Assembly (NCBI GenBank): GCA_024734555.1
Contig: JANPWX010000109.1
Location: 773,269-837,268 of the forward strand
Length of the DNA: 64,000 bases
Direction of reading: 5' to 3'
From: Trochalopteron elliotii
Lineage: Eukaryota; Chordata; Aves; Passeriformes; Leiothrichidae
Shown: positions 48,801-61,300 of the stretch, one piece after another
How positions within the stretch are numbered: position 1 is the stretch's first letter
Layout of the letters: each line of letters opens with the position of its first letter
Notes under the pieces: generated by a model
What the model was told of the DNA's origin: nothing
Databases searched by the model: none
Seen by the model: the letters and a program-made list of their open reading frames with translations, nothing else
Program-made: the position numbers and the translations under genes

Positions 48801-51800
48801 TCCCTATTGTGACAAGAATTGGTACCATTTTCTGGCCTGGAGGAGAAAGGAGAATGCAAGGTGAATGCTTACAGTATAAAAAATTTTATCAGAGTAAATT
48901 CTAATTTCTTCTAATTGCCTGTAATGACATAGCACACATTGAAATTTATTTTATATTTCATATTGCAAACCAATACTAAAAGGATATAATTTAACTGCTT
49001 GACTGTAGCTCCCCCAAACCAGCTGACATCAGATGTATTTGAAATTAACATTTTTTCTACTGCAATAAAAGAGCCAAGGGAACAAGACTATAATTCCCTG
49101 CAGTCTGAAGACCCAAAATACCACCAAGACACTTAAAGAAAAAGACTGTAGAAATGGGTCTGAGAGGTCTTCAATACTTAGCTTTTTCAAGGATTTAAGA
49201 CTTGCTTCTGAATATTACAAGGTTTTGACTTTAAAGAGCAATATGCAACACAGACTTAAAGTAGGCAACAAATAGAACTTCTGATTTCACAAGTGAAATG
49301 GATCAATGGGAAACTGAAGCAGCTGAAGGACAGAACAGGGACACAATTGCTTACTAGTAAGCAGAAAAACACAGCAGAAGTGAGAGGGGTGTGAAAAGTG
49401 CGTGAAAAGAAGTTGGCAGACACAGAAAGTTTCCCTGCCCAATATCAGGTTAAGGTAACTAAACTACATTTCTAGTAAAAAGAATGCAGTCCAAGGAGGC
49501 AGTTAATGATTTCACAGCTAAATCAGTTTCTAAGGAAATAGCTAGCAGAATATTAAGTAGTTTAGGCCCCCTTGAGTGATCTCAGCCAGCAAGTCTTTAA
49601 AGAAGGAGGGAAAAATGAAAAAAAGAAAAAGAAGGCAGCTTTCCAATATTTCCTGACTCCCTCAGCTTCATACAGCAGGAGCTTGTCCATACAGGGCTCC
49701 CATGACAATTCATCTGAAGTAACTAGAGCCTTGTCTGCACTGGGAAGTCATGTAAAATTAGCATGAAATGGCTGCTACATGTGCAGTGGCTATTCTGCAT
49801 TAATTTTCGGTGTGAATACTTCTATTCAGCACTAAAGATCTTCACCCCCGCCCCCCTCCCCTTCTGGAGGTATGAACCAACAACTCAAAGAGATAATGTT
49901 ATAGTATCTCATCAACTGCTTCCTCTTTCATGATATTTTTAAATGGAATATATTATACTGAGTCCCACATGAAGACCTTCAAACAAGTTATATTCACTTC
50001 AATTTTGAATGGAAGCATTTACAAAAAATTTTAGTGTAGTTTAACCACTCTGCTGAATATGACTTCAGAAAATGCAGATGAACTGTCCTGGATTGTATCT
50101 GGTAGATAAACCATATCCAGGGCAAAAGTGTCTAACATTTTTCATGAGATTTCATATTATACAAGGCACTTAAACTATTTAAAGAACATCCAGTTCAGAT
50201 ATTGCTTTCAAATTAAGACAGCTAAGCTTTTATTGTCTTCCTCCTGCAATAATGTCCAAGTGAGTATTTCCTTCTTTTAGTAAATGAATTTGTACTAAAA
50301 TTAGAACAGCATTAAAGCCATCAAAGCTTGTCCTTTTCTGCTGCAAAGTGCAGTTTGAGAATGTCTTCATCTACTCACTGCAGTTTCCTGCACACACATT
50401 AGTTAGGTACAAAGGACAAACTTCTCATTCAGGGTGGTATTGCTTGTTTCCTGCTTAAAACATGGAAGCATCAAACACTCATATTATTTCTACAATTTGG
50501 GCAGAGCAGGAGGGAAATTAATTTTAACATATTTTCACAGTGTTAGATTTCTGCTGTTTACATTTCTCCTCTGAAGTTTGCATAGTGAGGTAATCTGTAA
50601 AGGCTGCTTCACACCATCAAACTAACACTTCTCTTAGACCAAGAGCTACCAGAACCAGCATGATGGAAATATGTTTTTAATTTGTACCCAGCAATGACCT
50701 GAAGCCATCTTGCAGAGGCACAAGCTGCACAGCTGAGAAGATTCAAGTTGTGCCAAAATACAAGACTCGAGTAACTTCAGGATCTCAGGATCCCCCTGCC
50801 TGGGAAGATGGTGCTAAAGAGAGGCAGCAATCACTTCCAGAGATTATTTCTGATGCAAAAATTGCAGTGCAGTACACAACACCAAGAAACAGAAGCCACT
50901 TCCATCAGTTTGACACCATTTTTTTGACTTCCCAGAGGAAAAGTCATTTCACTTCCACAAGCTTGGTTTTCTCTCCACTTATAAAGCAAGAATGTAATGC
51001 TTAGATATTCCAGTGATAATGATGATTTATTCCTGAAAATATACTTTCTAAATGGGCCATAAGGCTGCCTGTCAGGGACTGAAATGGTTCATGCCTTAAA
51101 CATTGTTAGGAAGGAGTTTTGCCCATTATAGCAAAAACTGTATAAAGAAGCTGCAACCACAGAAGCCCAGCCCTCTTTGAAGGTGGCTGGCTGGAACTTA
51201 GGACTGTGTGATAAGCTGCCTAGATAAGATAAAGGGGACATTAGGTTCATAAATTATCTCAGGTCTAGAGAGAAGCAAACAAGGCTGAAAGAAAGGAATG
51301 CATCCACAAGAAAGCCAAATGCAGCACAGAATCATCCCTGGCTGGGTTTGGGGTGAGGAAGATCACAGAGGCCAGGTTTACACAGACTGCCCTCCAAAAC
51401 GAGGCGAGGGAGGTGGTTTTGGGTGTAACCTCTGGTCAGAGGTACTGAACATCCATCCTCCCTTATACAAACTGGCCCAGCTGTCAAAACCCCAACCCCA
51501 CAGGCCACATCCATGGGACACTGATGCGGGAGGCAGCTGAGGGGGTGTCATAATCCATCAAAGACCCCCAAAGCACTCCTCAGACTCATTCCTAAGGCCT
51601 TGCACCACAGGAGTGCACGTGTCAAAAAGTGATGCAACAGACCTAGAATCTGTGTCAAACTGCCCCCTCGCAGGGGGAGGCACCTGGGCATTCCCACCTG
51701 GCCTGAGCATCTATTAATCCATTGGATTCTGTGCTTTTCGGGGCACCCTCACCACCAAGAAGACCAGAGCTGGAGAGGATCCATGGAACATCCTTGGGAT

Positions 51801-52271
51801 CCACTGAGTGGTGATACTTTCTTTAATCTGTCTCTGTCACTCTCTTCTTATACCCCGACCCCTTTTCCATTTCTTTCTCTTCCTTCTTCTCCCTCTCTCT
51901 CTCTCGTATTTATTATCAAATAAAATGCACACTATAGACTTTGGCATATGATCTCGTTTGCACCTTAATTTGGGCAAAGGAATTTCTAGTAACTTTAAAA
52001 AAAACTGGACTGTAACACTGCCCTAACAGCCAATTCAACAGAATCAGTCCAGCTCTCCAAGCCCACCATGGTAAAATACTGTGCAGGGGAAGTGGGACCT
52101 TGAACACTAACACTGACCCCACAGTAAAGTGGCAATGTATATTTAGGCATAGATTACCCCATCTAGATGTTTAAGGCCTGCAGCTCTTTTGGAGGACTGC
52201 ATGAAAATCATTAGATAATCACTACTTTACTAATATAAGCTAATACATTAATTAATTGCTGCTTTTTTCTG

Positions 52272-52305
<34 letters not shown>

Positions 52306-55300
52306 TTAATACATATGGGGAGAGGTCCTGCAGAAACTGTGGTTGTTGTGATGGTGCAAAAAGTTGGCCACTGTAAGAAAGGTCACAGTCAGAACTCCAA
52401 AATCCACAACTAGGCTATACCAGGCAGACAAAGTAGGTGCCATGTTCAAACAAATCCCATTTTATCCAGGCCAGTACTCAGAAGAAAAAATAAGATTGCA
52501 AGGCAAATTCTGCAAAGGATAGCGAAAAATTCTTCTGCTTTGGAAGTGCGTGTTTCCTTCATCTTGCTTTTTTAAAAAACAAATGTCTTCTGGGGCTTTG
52601 TCTATGCCCAGTTATGGTATGCTACACTTTTCTGTTCCAAGGTCTTGGTAACCTTATACATATAATCCCACAGGAGTGGTACACCTGCCAAAAAGGTATA
52701 TTTGGATGATGCAGGAGGGCTCCCAGTCAGGTCTCCTGCTTGTAGGAATGCTTATTGCTAATGCTGAGATAAAGCTGTAACCACTCCTTGTCCAAAACAA
52801 CAGACTTCACTCAGAGTCACCCGTACCCCTGCAACTACAGCCCACATCAGTCCTTAATGTCTTCTGTACCCATTTTCCACACTAAAATGAGGAGGAAAAG
52901 TATTTAAAGAAATAGAAAATATGAACAGGAATGCAAAGAGTGGCAGAGGGATGACAGGGGACAATCATCAGGACTGACGTGTTTGAAGAACCACCTGTAA
53001 TTTCATTACATTGTTGTGTTTCAGGTTACCCATTAATTTTAACACACTTCCGTTTACCAATCCTGTGAGTTTTGAGTACTGTTATCACACTTTGTTAGTC
53101 TTGCAGTCTTTCAGATTAAGTACCCACAGAAGTGAAAACATTAAATCCTCACAATAAACATGCCTGTATCATCGTTACCTGGACTTGATCAAATCCAAAA
53201 CTATGCAATTGAAAGTTAAAAAACCGTTTAAATTTGGGATTTCATTGGTATTTTACTTCCTCAGTCAGGACAGTGAACAGGACAAATTTCATCTCAGAAA
53301 TTAAGATATATTTGTTCCAACAGAAGGCAGAGAATATTCAAGGAGCTCTACATGGTAAGACCCCTTTATTCCATTTACAATAACCCTTCTATTTTGATCC
53401 AAATCACATCAAGAGCAAAGTGTCACACACACTTCTGATGGAAAATGTATTTCTTCCAAAGCAGGGAAACCCAACATAACGAGATTTTTATCTTATCCAT
53501 TTTCTTTTTCATCTGTCCTCTAACAAACCTCCCCAGAGCAATATACTTTGTTGCTTGTGAAGTGGAAGGTCCCAGGCATTGTAGATGTTTGGTGCAACTT
53601 TCCAGTGGAATATTATATTATAATATTACAAGAAGATGCAAGAACATGTGGGATATAATGCAAATTTAAATCAACTTGATCAGTAAATATTTATTCAACT
53701 ATTTTGAGAATGTGACCTCAACCAATGGACCTTTCTCTGCCTGTAATGTTCTGCTCCTTTTTTTGAAATTATCCATAATGAATGACAATGGCAATACACT
53801 TTTAGATAGGGAAGGTTTAGTTATTAGGCATTGTTATGGGTTTCTTTTCGTTGTTGTTATGTTTTTTAAAAGAGCTTAAAAAATCCAACTTGGTCTCATT
53901 TGTTTGGACTTACATTAGGTATGCAGCTCTGTGATAACCTGGTGTCACAGGTCTCTGGAGAGGCTCATCCATACTCTGATGGACACCAGCAAATTGCTTC
54001 TTCTTAGTCTTTGGAGTGTGAGTCATTATCTGATATGCAGGAAACGAAGAAAAAAAAATGCAGTGGAAAAACAGGTATTTGAAGCCTTAGAAAAAATTCT
54101 ATAGAAACATTGCAGCAGAAACTGAATTGCATTCTGGTGTCACTGGATAAAACTGCCTGGAATCATGGAAGACTCTTTCACATCTCTCAGATCACATTTC
54201 CATCATCAGGATTCTGGATTCTCAAACCCAGAAGGCATGTATTTATAATAGAATGGGTTGGGTTGGAGAGGTTCATAAAGATCATCCAGTTCCAACCCCC
54301 CTGCCATGGACAGGGACACCTTTCACTACATCAGATTACTCAAAGCCTCATCCAACCTGCCCTCAAACACTTCCAGGTATGGGGCTGCCACAGCTTCTCT
54401 GGGCAACCAGTGTCAGTCTCGCCACCCTCACAGGGAATTTTTTCCTTATATCTAATCTAATCTACTCTCTTTCAGTTTGAAGACATTCCCCCTTGTCCTA
54501 GCCCTGCATGTTCTTGTGGAAAAGCTCCTCTTCAGCTTTCCTGCAGGCCCTTTTAGGACTGAAAGCCCACAATAAGGTCTCCCTGGAGCCTTCTCTTCTC
54601 CAGGCTGAATAACTCTAAGCTTGTTTTCACAGGAGAGGTACTCCAGCCCTCTGAATAACTCAAATTAGTCACAGCACACTAAATGGCATTAATAAAAACT
54701 TTATGCTTATTTACTTAATAGCTTTTTGCTGCTTGAAGTAAGGCAGACAATACTTGATCCGGCACAACGCCTGCAGGAGCAGTTGACTTTTCAACTTTTC
54801 TTTTTTCTAAAATAATTTCAGACCAGCAGAATGTTCCAGTATTAACCTGCTCAGCACTTTGCTTTGTGTGCTCCCAGAGTCACTGGTACAACACTAGAAC
54901 CCTAAGGCTGCCTGTAGCTTATTATTAAGCCACAGCCTGACTACCCCCTGTGAAAGGGTAGTTCCTTTCTCACACTGGTTCTGCTTCTCCTGAGCAGCAG
55001 CTCATACACAGACTGAAAGATTCAGACTGCTTCACAGGTAGCACCTGCCTCTTCAAGCAACAAATTGAAGAAAGTGGTGAAACCACTGAAATAAAACATT
55101 TAACCCAGGAAATTAATTTATCTCAAGATTCTAAGGAGTGGTACTCACTCCCAAGTACTCAGTTGTTAGCAGCTTCTCTCCTGAAAGCTCCCCCAGCTGA
55201 GGCAGCAAGACCTCATCTTTGTCCAGATCAGGCTCCAGGATGTTATTGTCCTCCTGCAAGGCAACAAGAAACTCAGGTGTGCAAGGAAGCTTTAAAGCTG

Positions 55301-58300
55301 GTAATACAGGGCTGGTACAAAAAGCTTGGAATCAGTATTTCAGGATAAAAATATCATACAACAAGGTAACAACCCTCTGTTGATTTTATTCCACAAACCC
55401 AAATGTAACCAGCTTCAATAAAAACTACCAAGAATTCACTCTCCTGTACCTATTTCTAGAATAACTATGGGTGATTAATTTTTCATAGAAGCTCTGCAGC
55501 TTCTACAGATCAAAAAAGCCAGGAAGTTTTGAAGTTTGAGAGATTCCTCCAGCAAACCAAAACCAGTAGTACAAGAACAAGACAGTATTTTTGCTTGTGT
55601 TCTGCTACTAAAAAGAATTCTCTTCTGTCCTGCACAAGATATCCTAAGACAGATCCACTCCAGATGAAGAAAATGTTCTTTGCTTTTGAAACCTGTTGTG
55701 ACAGTAAATGTAAATGACTGTCAAAACCAGTAAGTGAGAAAAAGTAAAGGAATAATTCTAAAAAAGGTATATTGCATAGTTATGTGGAGAGCCTGGCATA
55801 AACTCCATTAAAAACAAAGGTCACTGGACTCTGATGAACTCCAGAGCACAACAAAAATGAAAAGCAGTTTTACTTTAGTGAGATTTAGACTCGGTTTTAA
55901 ATAGTCACAATAAGCTCTTAATTACCTGGAAAGCTGGGTATGTGTGAAAAATAATGCAGATGATGGCAAAAGGACAAACACTTGTAGACTAGGCAACAAT
56001 CACCTGCATCAAGCAAAAAACAACCCACAAAGAAACTACACTCCAAAGTCCACAATATACTGTACTTTGATGGGGAGGCAGGGAAGAAGAAAGATAAGGT
56101 CTATAAATAGATCTGAGGGGATTTTTTTTTTATATGGTTCATTAATGCAGCCAATCCTGCTCCCTGACATTATTTAACCTACCAGGTAACTGAGCCTGAA
56201 AGTGTCCCCCCTCTGCCTCCTTGTACAAAGTAAGGACTTTGCCCGATGTGCCATCACTCCACTGCTGAAATAACACAATCGGTGCCCTGTTCCCCACTGC
56301 CCACAGGCTGCAGCAGATGTTGGCAGCAAAGCCCGTTAATGTAATGGTTTGGAGCCCTCTGATTAAGCTCTTTCTTTTGATGTACTCTGTGGATGAAGTG
56401 TATTTTCACACGGCAGCTCCCTGATTTTATTGCCAGGTGCTGAGTGACAGCGGATCAGAGGGTGTCTGATAAATTGTCACTGTACAGTCACCTCACACAG
56501 CTCCAGCTTGTAATTAAACTTTTGAATCAGAGCTACAATATCACATGTTCACTTTTACAAGCAGCTTTTCAAGATGGTCCAAGTCAAATAAAAAGCAAAC
56601 ACAAAGATCAAATGCTGAAGATAAATTACATTAGTATTTAACAGACCAGTCAAGAGAACATTGAGAACCAGGAAACACACACCATTACTGTGGATGCCAA
56701 CACACCCCAGAAGGCTGACATCTCAAGGCTGGGTATGTACTCCAAGAGCCAGTGTATCCTAAGCTCTACACTAGTTAATTTAAAGCTTACCAGACAAAAA
56801 GCCAATTTATTTCTGAATAACAGCACACACAGAGACATTTTTATATGGTTATATGCTCCAGAGTCACACAGTACAGCATCTTAGATTTCTGAACGTATGA
56901 TGCCCTTAGAAATCCCAGAATTTTCCTCTAACAGGCTCAACTGCATCTTGGCCATAGTGTTTAGGAGAAAGCTTCACAAGATCTGCTCAAAGCCAGGAAA
57001 GAATTCATCAACTCTAAATTAAATACAGATAAAAGCAAAAAAACCCCCATGAATGGTAACAGTAACTGCACTGGGAACATTTGCATGCTCTTGTAAACAA
57101 TTAAAGCTGGAGCAAAACCTGCAAATTAAGGCTGCATGAGAGTCTTTTTGTTGTTTCTTAAGTTGTAAAGGTATAAATAAAGGTATTGAACAACAAATTC
57201 TAGCATCAGTTAGCAGTCTGTCAGCATGTCACTAAATTGGCAAAATTGGCAATATATGGACATATCCTGAAATGCATTCAGTCTGTAGTAGTTTAGAAGT
57301 TATGTAAAAGTAAGACTTTCGATAAAATTTTCCAAAACTTTCTGTTGCCAGATCACAACATCAGATATTAACACAGAACACCATTGAGAACAATAACTCA
57401 CTGCAATTCCAAAATACAAGAGTTCCAAACATTGAGGTAGTGAGTCAACAAATCTTTGTTTATTTAACAAAGTAACAACATTATGCATTACTGCCATATT
57501 TGTAAACTATATTTTCTAAACTGAGGGACTAAGAAACCAGATGTCCTTGTAGCAGAACAGAATTATAGTCCCCAGCAGCAATAAGGATTCAGAATGTGTT
57601 GCAACTAATGTTACACTAAAAACAGTTTAAAATCTGGCTTTTTTTAAAATATAATGGCGAAGCTAATGAAAAACTGGAATTGGACACTTGTCTGTTTCAA
57701 AAGCCTACTGTTATTTTTTGAGTCAAATAATAAGAAATGCCAGAAGTCCACTTTAAACACATGATGGTCCAGTGGCAAAAATACATTTCAAAAGGATTTG
57801 ACCTAGAGCCTTTGCTTGGGATTGTAAGGAGCAGCACCTCATCTAGAGGGTAGGACTCAACCAGAGAATTCACCTTTCTTTCATTCCCAGGAACAGGTAA
57901 AGTGATGGAAGTATTCAACGTTATCATGCAATTCAGTGCCACACCTTTCAGGAAGGTGTGGAACTTATCTATGTGTTATCACAACAAAACACAGTATCAT
58001 TTAAAAAAAGTATACTGAAGTTCAAGCAAAGGTATTATCACCTTGGATTCTCACCATACAATCCAAGACACTCAAAGCCTTGAAACATCAGTTAAAAGAC
58101 GTTAAACAGTATTTTAAGCAAAGGGAAGTTTTAATGGTTAATCTCCAGGAAGCCCATCTTGCACCACAAGCATTGATTTTTGGGTGGAGGAGTGGAAAGA
58201 TTATGAAAAACTGACTTCAGGACTGCAGGAGACGAAACAATGACAATAATCTGATCTTATAAGAAAAAAAAGTTTACTGTATTCCCTTAGAATAAAAAGA

Positions 58301-61300
58301 GGAGAGCTGATTGTTAAATAAAACTCTGTAGCTCTAAACTTAGAATTTCCACATAGCTCTCACTTTAGGCAAAGGGATTATTAGTTCACCACCTACTGTG
58401 CCACGACACAAAAGGTATATACAACACAACATAAAAACTGGATAAATAATGCAACCAGTGCCAGGCTTCCCTGGACACTGCCAGGCAAAGGCTGGATCCT
58501 GCATGGTGCTCGCACCCCATAGCAGCTGAGAGGACACCACACCTGTTACAGTCAGGATATTTGCATTTTTACCTGTGTTCAAAACAGAAGAAGGTCAATA
58601 TGCACTAGAAAGTGCATTCTGTCATGCTGCAGTAATAGGACAAATTTTAGACTTGGTTTTCCCCAGTCACTGTCATTCCCATTAATGTGCAATAAGCTTC
58701 TAGAATGTGGACACAACTGACTAAGTTTTATCTGTCTTATTCTTTGTTGGTTCAGGACAAAAGCTTGTATTTTGTCTAAAAGCATGGTTTTCAGTGAATC
58801 TGTTCTGCAGTAACACTTCTAAGACAAGAACATTTTGCAGTTCACTCACTCTCCCATGTCACTGACTTCTTCAGGGCAAAACACATGCTATTAAAATTTT
58901 TAAACAGCAAATAAAGTCACACCCTGAATAGATAATGATACCATAAGAAAAACTGACAACCTGTTTATAAACTGTTCTGGTATTACGCTTTTTTTTTGTA
59001 ACTGCACCCAGTAGGTCTGCTTGAAAACAAGATTTCTACTGCTACAGTAATTCTTCATCTCTTCACTTACATCAAGCTATATTCCTTTAATTATCACAGA
59101 GGTGGTGAGTTGCCAAAACGAAAGAGTAGGACTTCAAATGAAGAAATGGTAATGGAAACAGATCAAATTTTCTTGTTCATGGAAGAATAACTAAGTAAAC
59201 ATAAAAACCAAAAGCAAAACCCACCAGAAAACCAGTCTGGTTTATTGACACTAGTATTTTCTTTCTAGAAGGTTAAGGATTTTTCTAAAAGATGTCAGAA
59301 AGCCTTTACTTACTTCCTCATACTCCTCTTCGTCATCATCATCAGATACAATATTATCATTGAATGGCTCTTCTAGAAAGAAGCAAAACAAAATGGTGTC
59401 AGTTAAGTTGCACATGTACAGCCTAACAGAATCTCATTATTACCTCACTTTTACAGTAGCAAGATTTAACCTGCTTCTCATACAGACATGTCCTTTTCAG
59501 GACAACTATCGGAATAATTTGATCCTATAAGCATTCTAGAAATCACTGAAATCAATTAATATTTTGGAAAATGGCAGAAATAGAGAAACTCTGGAATGGT
59601 TACTTTCTCATAAAATCCACAGCAACATCTCGCTGTATTTACTGACAAGACTTGAATAAAAGTGCACTTACAAGTTTGTCTATTTTTCAAATATTTTTTA
59701 ATAAGAGACTCTACTTCTCCCTACAAATACTTTATGTTATACTGCTTTTGTACATAAAAAGTTAGTACTTGTGCAGAATATTTATTTTAACTTTTGGACA
59801 AAATTATTTCCTCAGGAAAAAAATGGCCAGGCTTATGCTGGAAATCTGAAAATACAACTTGTACTCATCAATGACTCAGACAAAAGCTCTTGAAAATGCC
59901 ATTTTCAGAATGGTGGTTCTATAACCTTGAAGAACAAATACTGTGTAGTGGCAATACAGTGCTTAAATATTTTATTTGTTCTTTTACAAGCTAGAACTGT
60001 AAGACAGGCTGTGTTCTCTTTCCAAAAGCCAAAGAGAGCAGTTCAATTTCTTCAATGTTTACTGTACAGAAAGATGCAACCAGAATTAATCTCCTTTTCA
60101 TTATTTGCTTTTTCTTTCTTCATTCTTCCTTTCAGTCACAGGCAATAGAAAATGGAATAAATATTCCACCTTTTCAATCTGTATTAACAGCATCTACAAC
60201 TCCTATGACCCATCGACATACTCTCCAAAAAGGATGGTCTCTGCTCCCCATTCAGGATAAGCCATTTCACATAAAACTACACCTCCCTAGAGCAAGAGAT
60301 GAGCACAGACAGACCTAGCCCCTAAACCCTGTTTTATAAATTTCTACTGCATTTTACAGTTGGGCAGCACTCTCTCATTACCATCAGAACACTGGCATGA
60401 AGGAAAACAGCCAAGGTAATTTTATTTATGGTCCCAAAAAATTTGGAATTGTGTCTTATTCAGCCTTTTATTTCTTCTTTATTACTACAACATAAAAGGA
60501 AATTTTAAAATACATGACTTTCAAATCCTCACATTCACTATTCACCCTCTCTCAGACCATCACACTATTGTTATTCTTTGAGGGTTCCATTGCCAAGTGA
60601 AAACATGAGCTTTTTTATGGCTTTTGTGAAAGATTTAAAGCTCTGATAGCTGCATGTGTTCTGACCTGAATTGAGCTGCTTGATAACAAATTCCATCTGT
60701 CGAACCATCTCTTCATTTCTTTCCTTGATAAAGCAGCGCAGAATTTCTTCCATTCCCTGGATGTAGCAGAAAACACTGGTAGATCAGTATTTCATGTGAC
60801 CACAGTGACAGAGATCTGTCAGCTAGAATATCTTTTTTTTTATTTTTGGTCAGGAAAAACACAGGTAGTGTGAAGCAAACTGTGGTGTCCAGCTCCAAGT
60901 GTTGTATAAAAGAAATATGCTCTCTAGATTGCTTCAAGGCTTAAACAGAGAGGTGTCCATGTGAACAGCAAATTTTTACAATAGATCTGTTGCTTTTCCC
61001 TTCTGAATTCAGTACACAATAGTCATCAGAACAGGATAAAATTTGCATCCATAGAGACAACAGTGCAAGGTTCAGAGAAGGAAAGCAGAACCAGCTTTGA
61101 CCTTAAAGTTAGTCTCTATGGCTCCTTACAGCCTTGATGTTGTGTCTTTAAGCATTTAAGATCACTTTCAATCCTCTGTGCACTGTGAGGTAGAATATAT
61201 GACAACAATTATGTCTCCATAACTCTCTGGGTTAGTTCATAAGACACATGCTGCTATCCCAGGAGCAGCTTCCTCAAACAGAAGTTGAAACACAGTCATT

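Larger units (their letters stand above)
48837..53913 (-). other. ARMC9: ARMC9 intron (5.1 kb) with solo LTR
   Basis: The intron hosts the LTR at 51070-52017 and an AC microsatellite at 52276-52304. Elsewhere I see nothing nameable. Confidence 0.7.
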
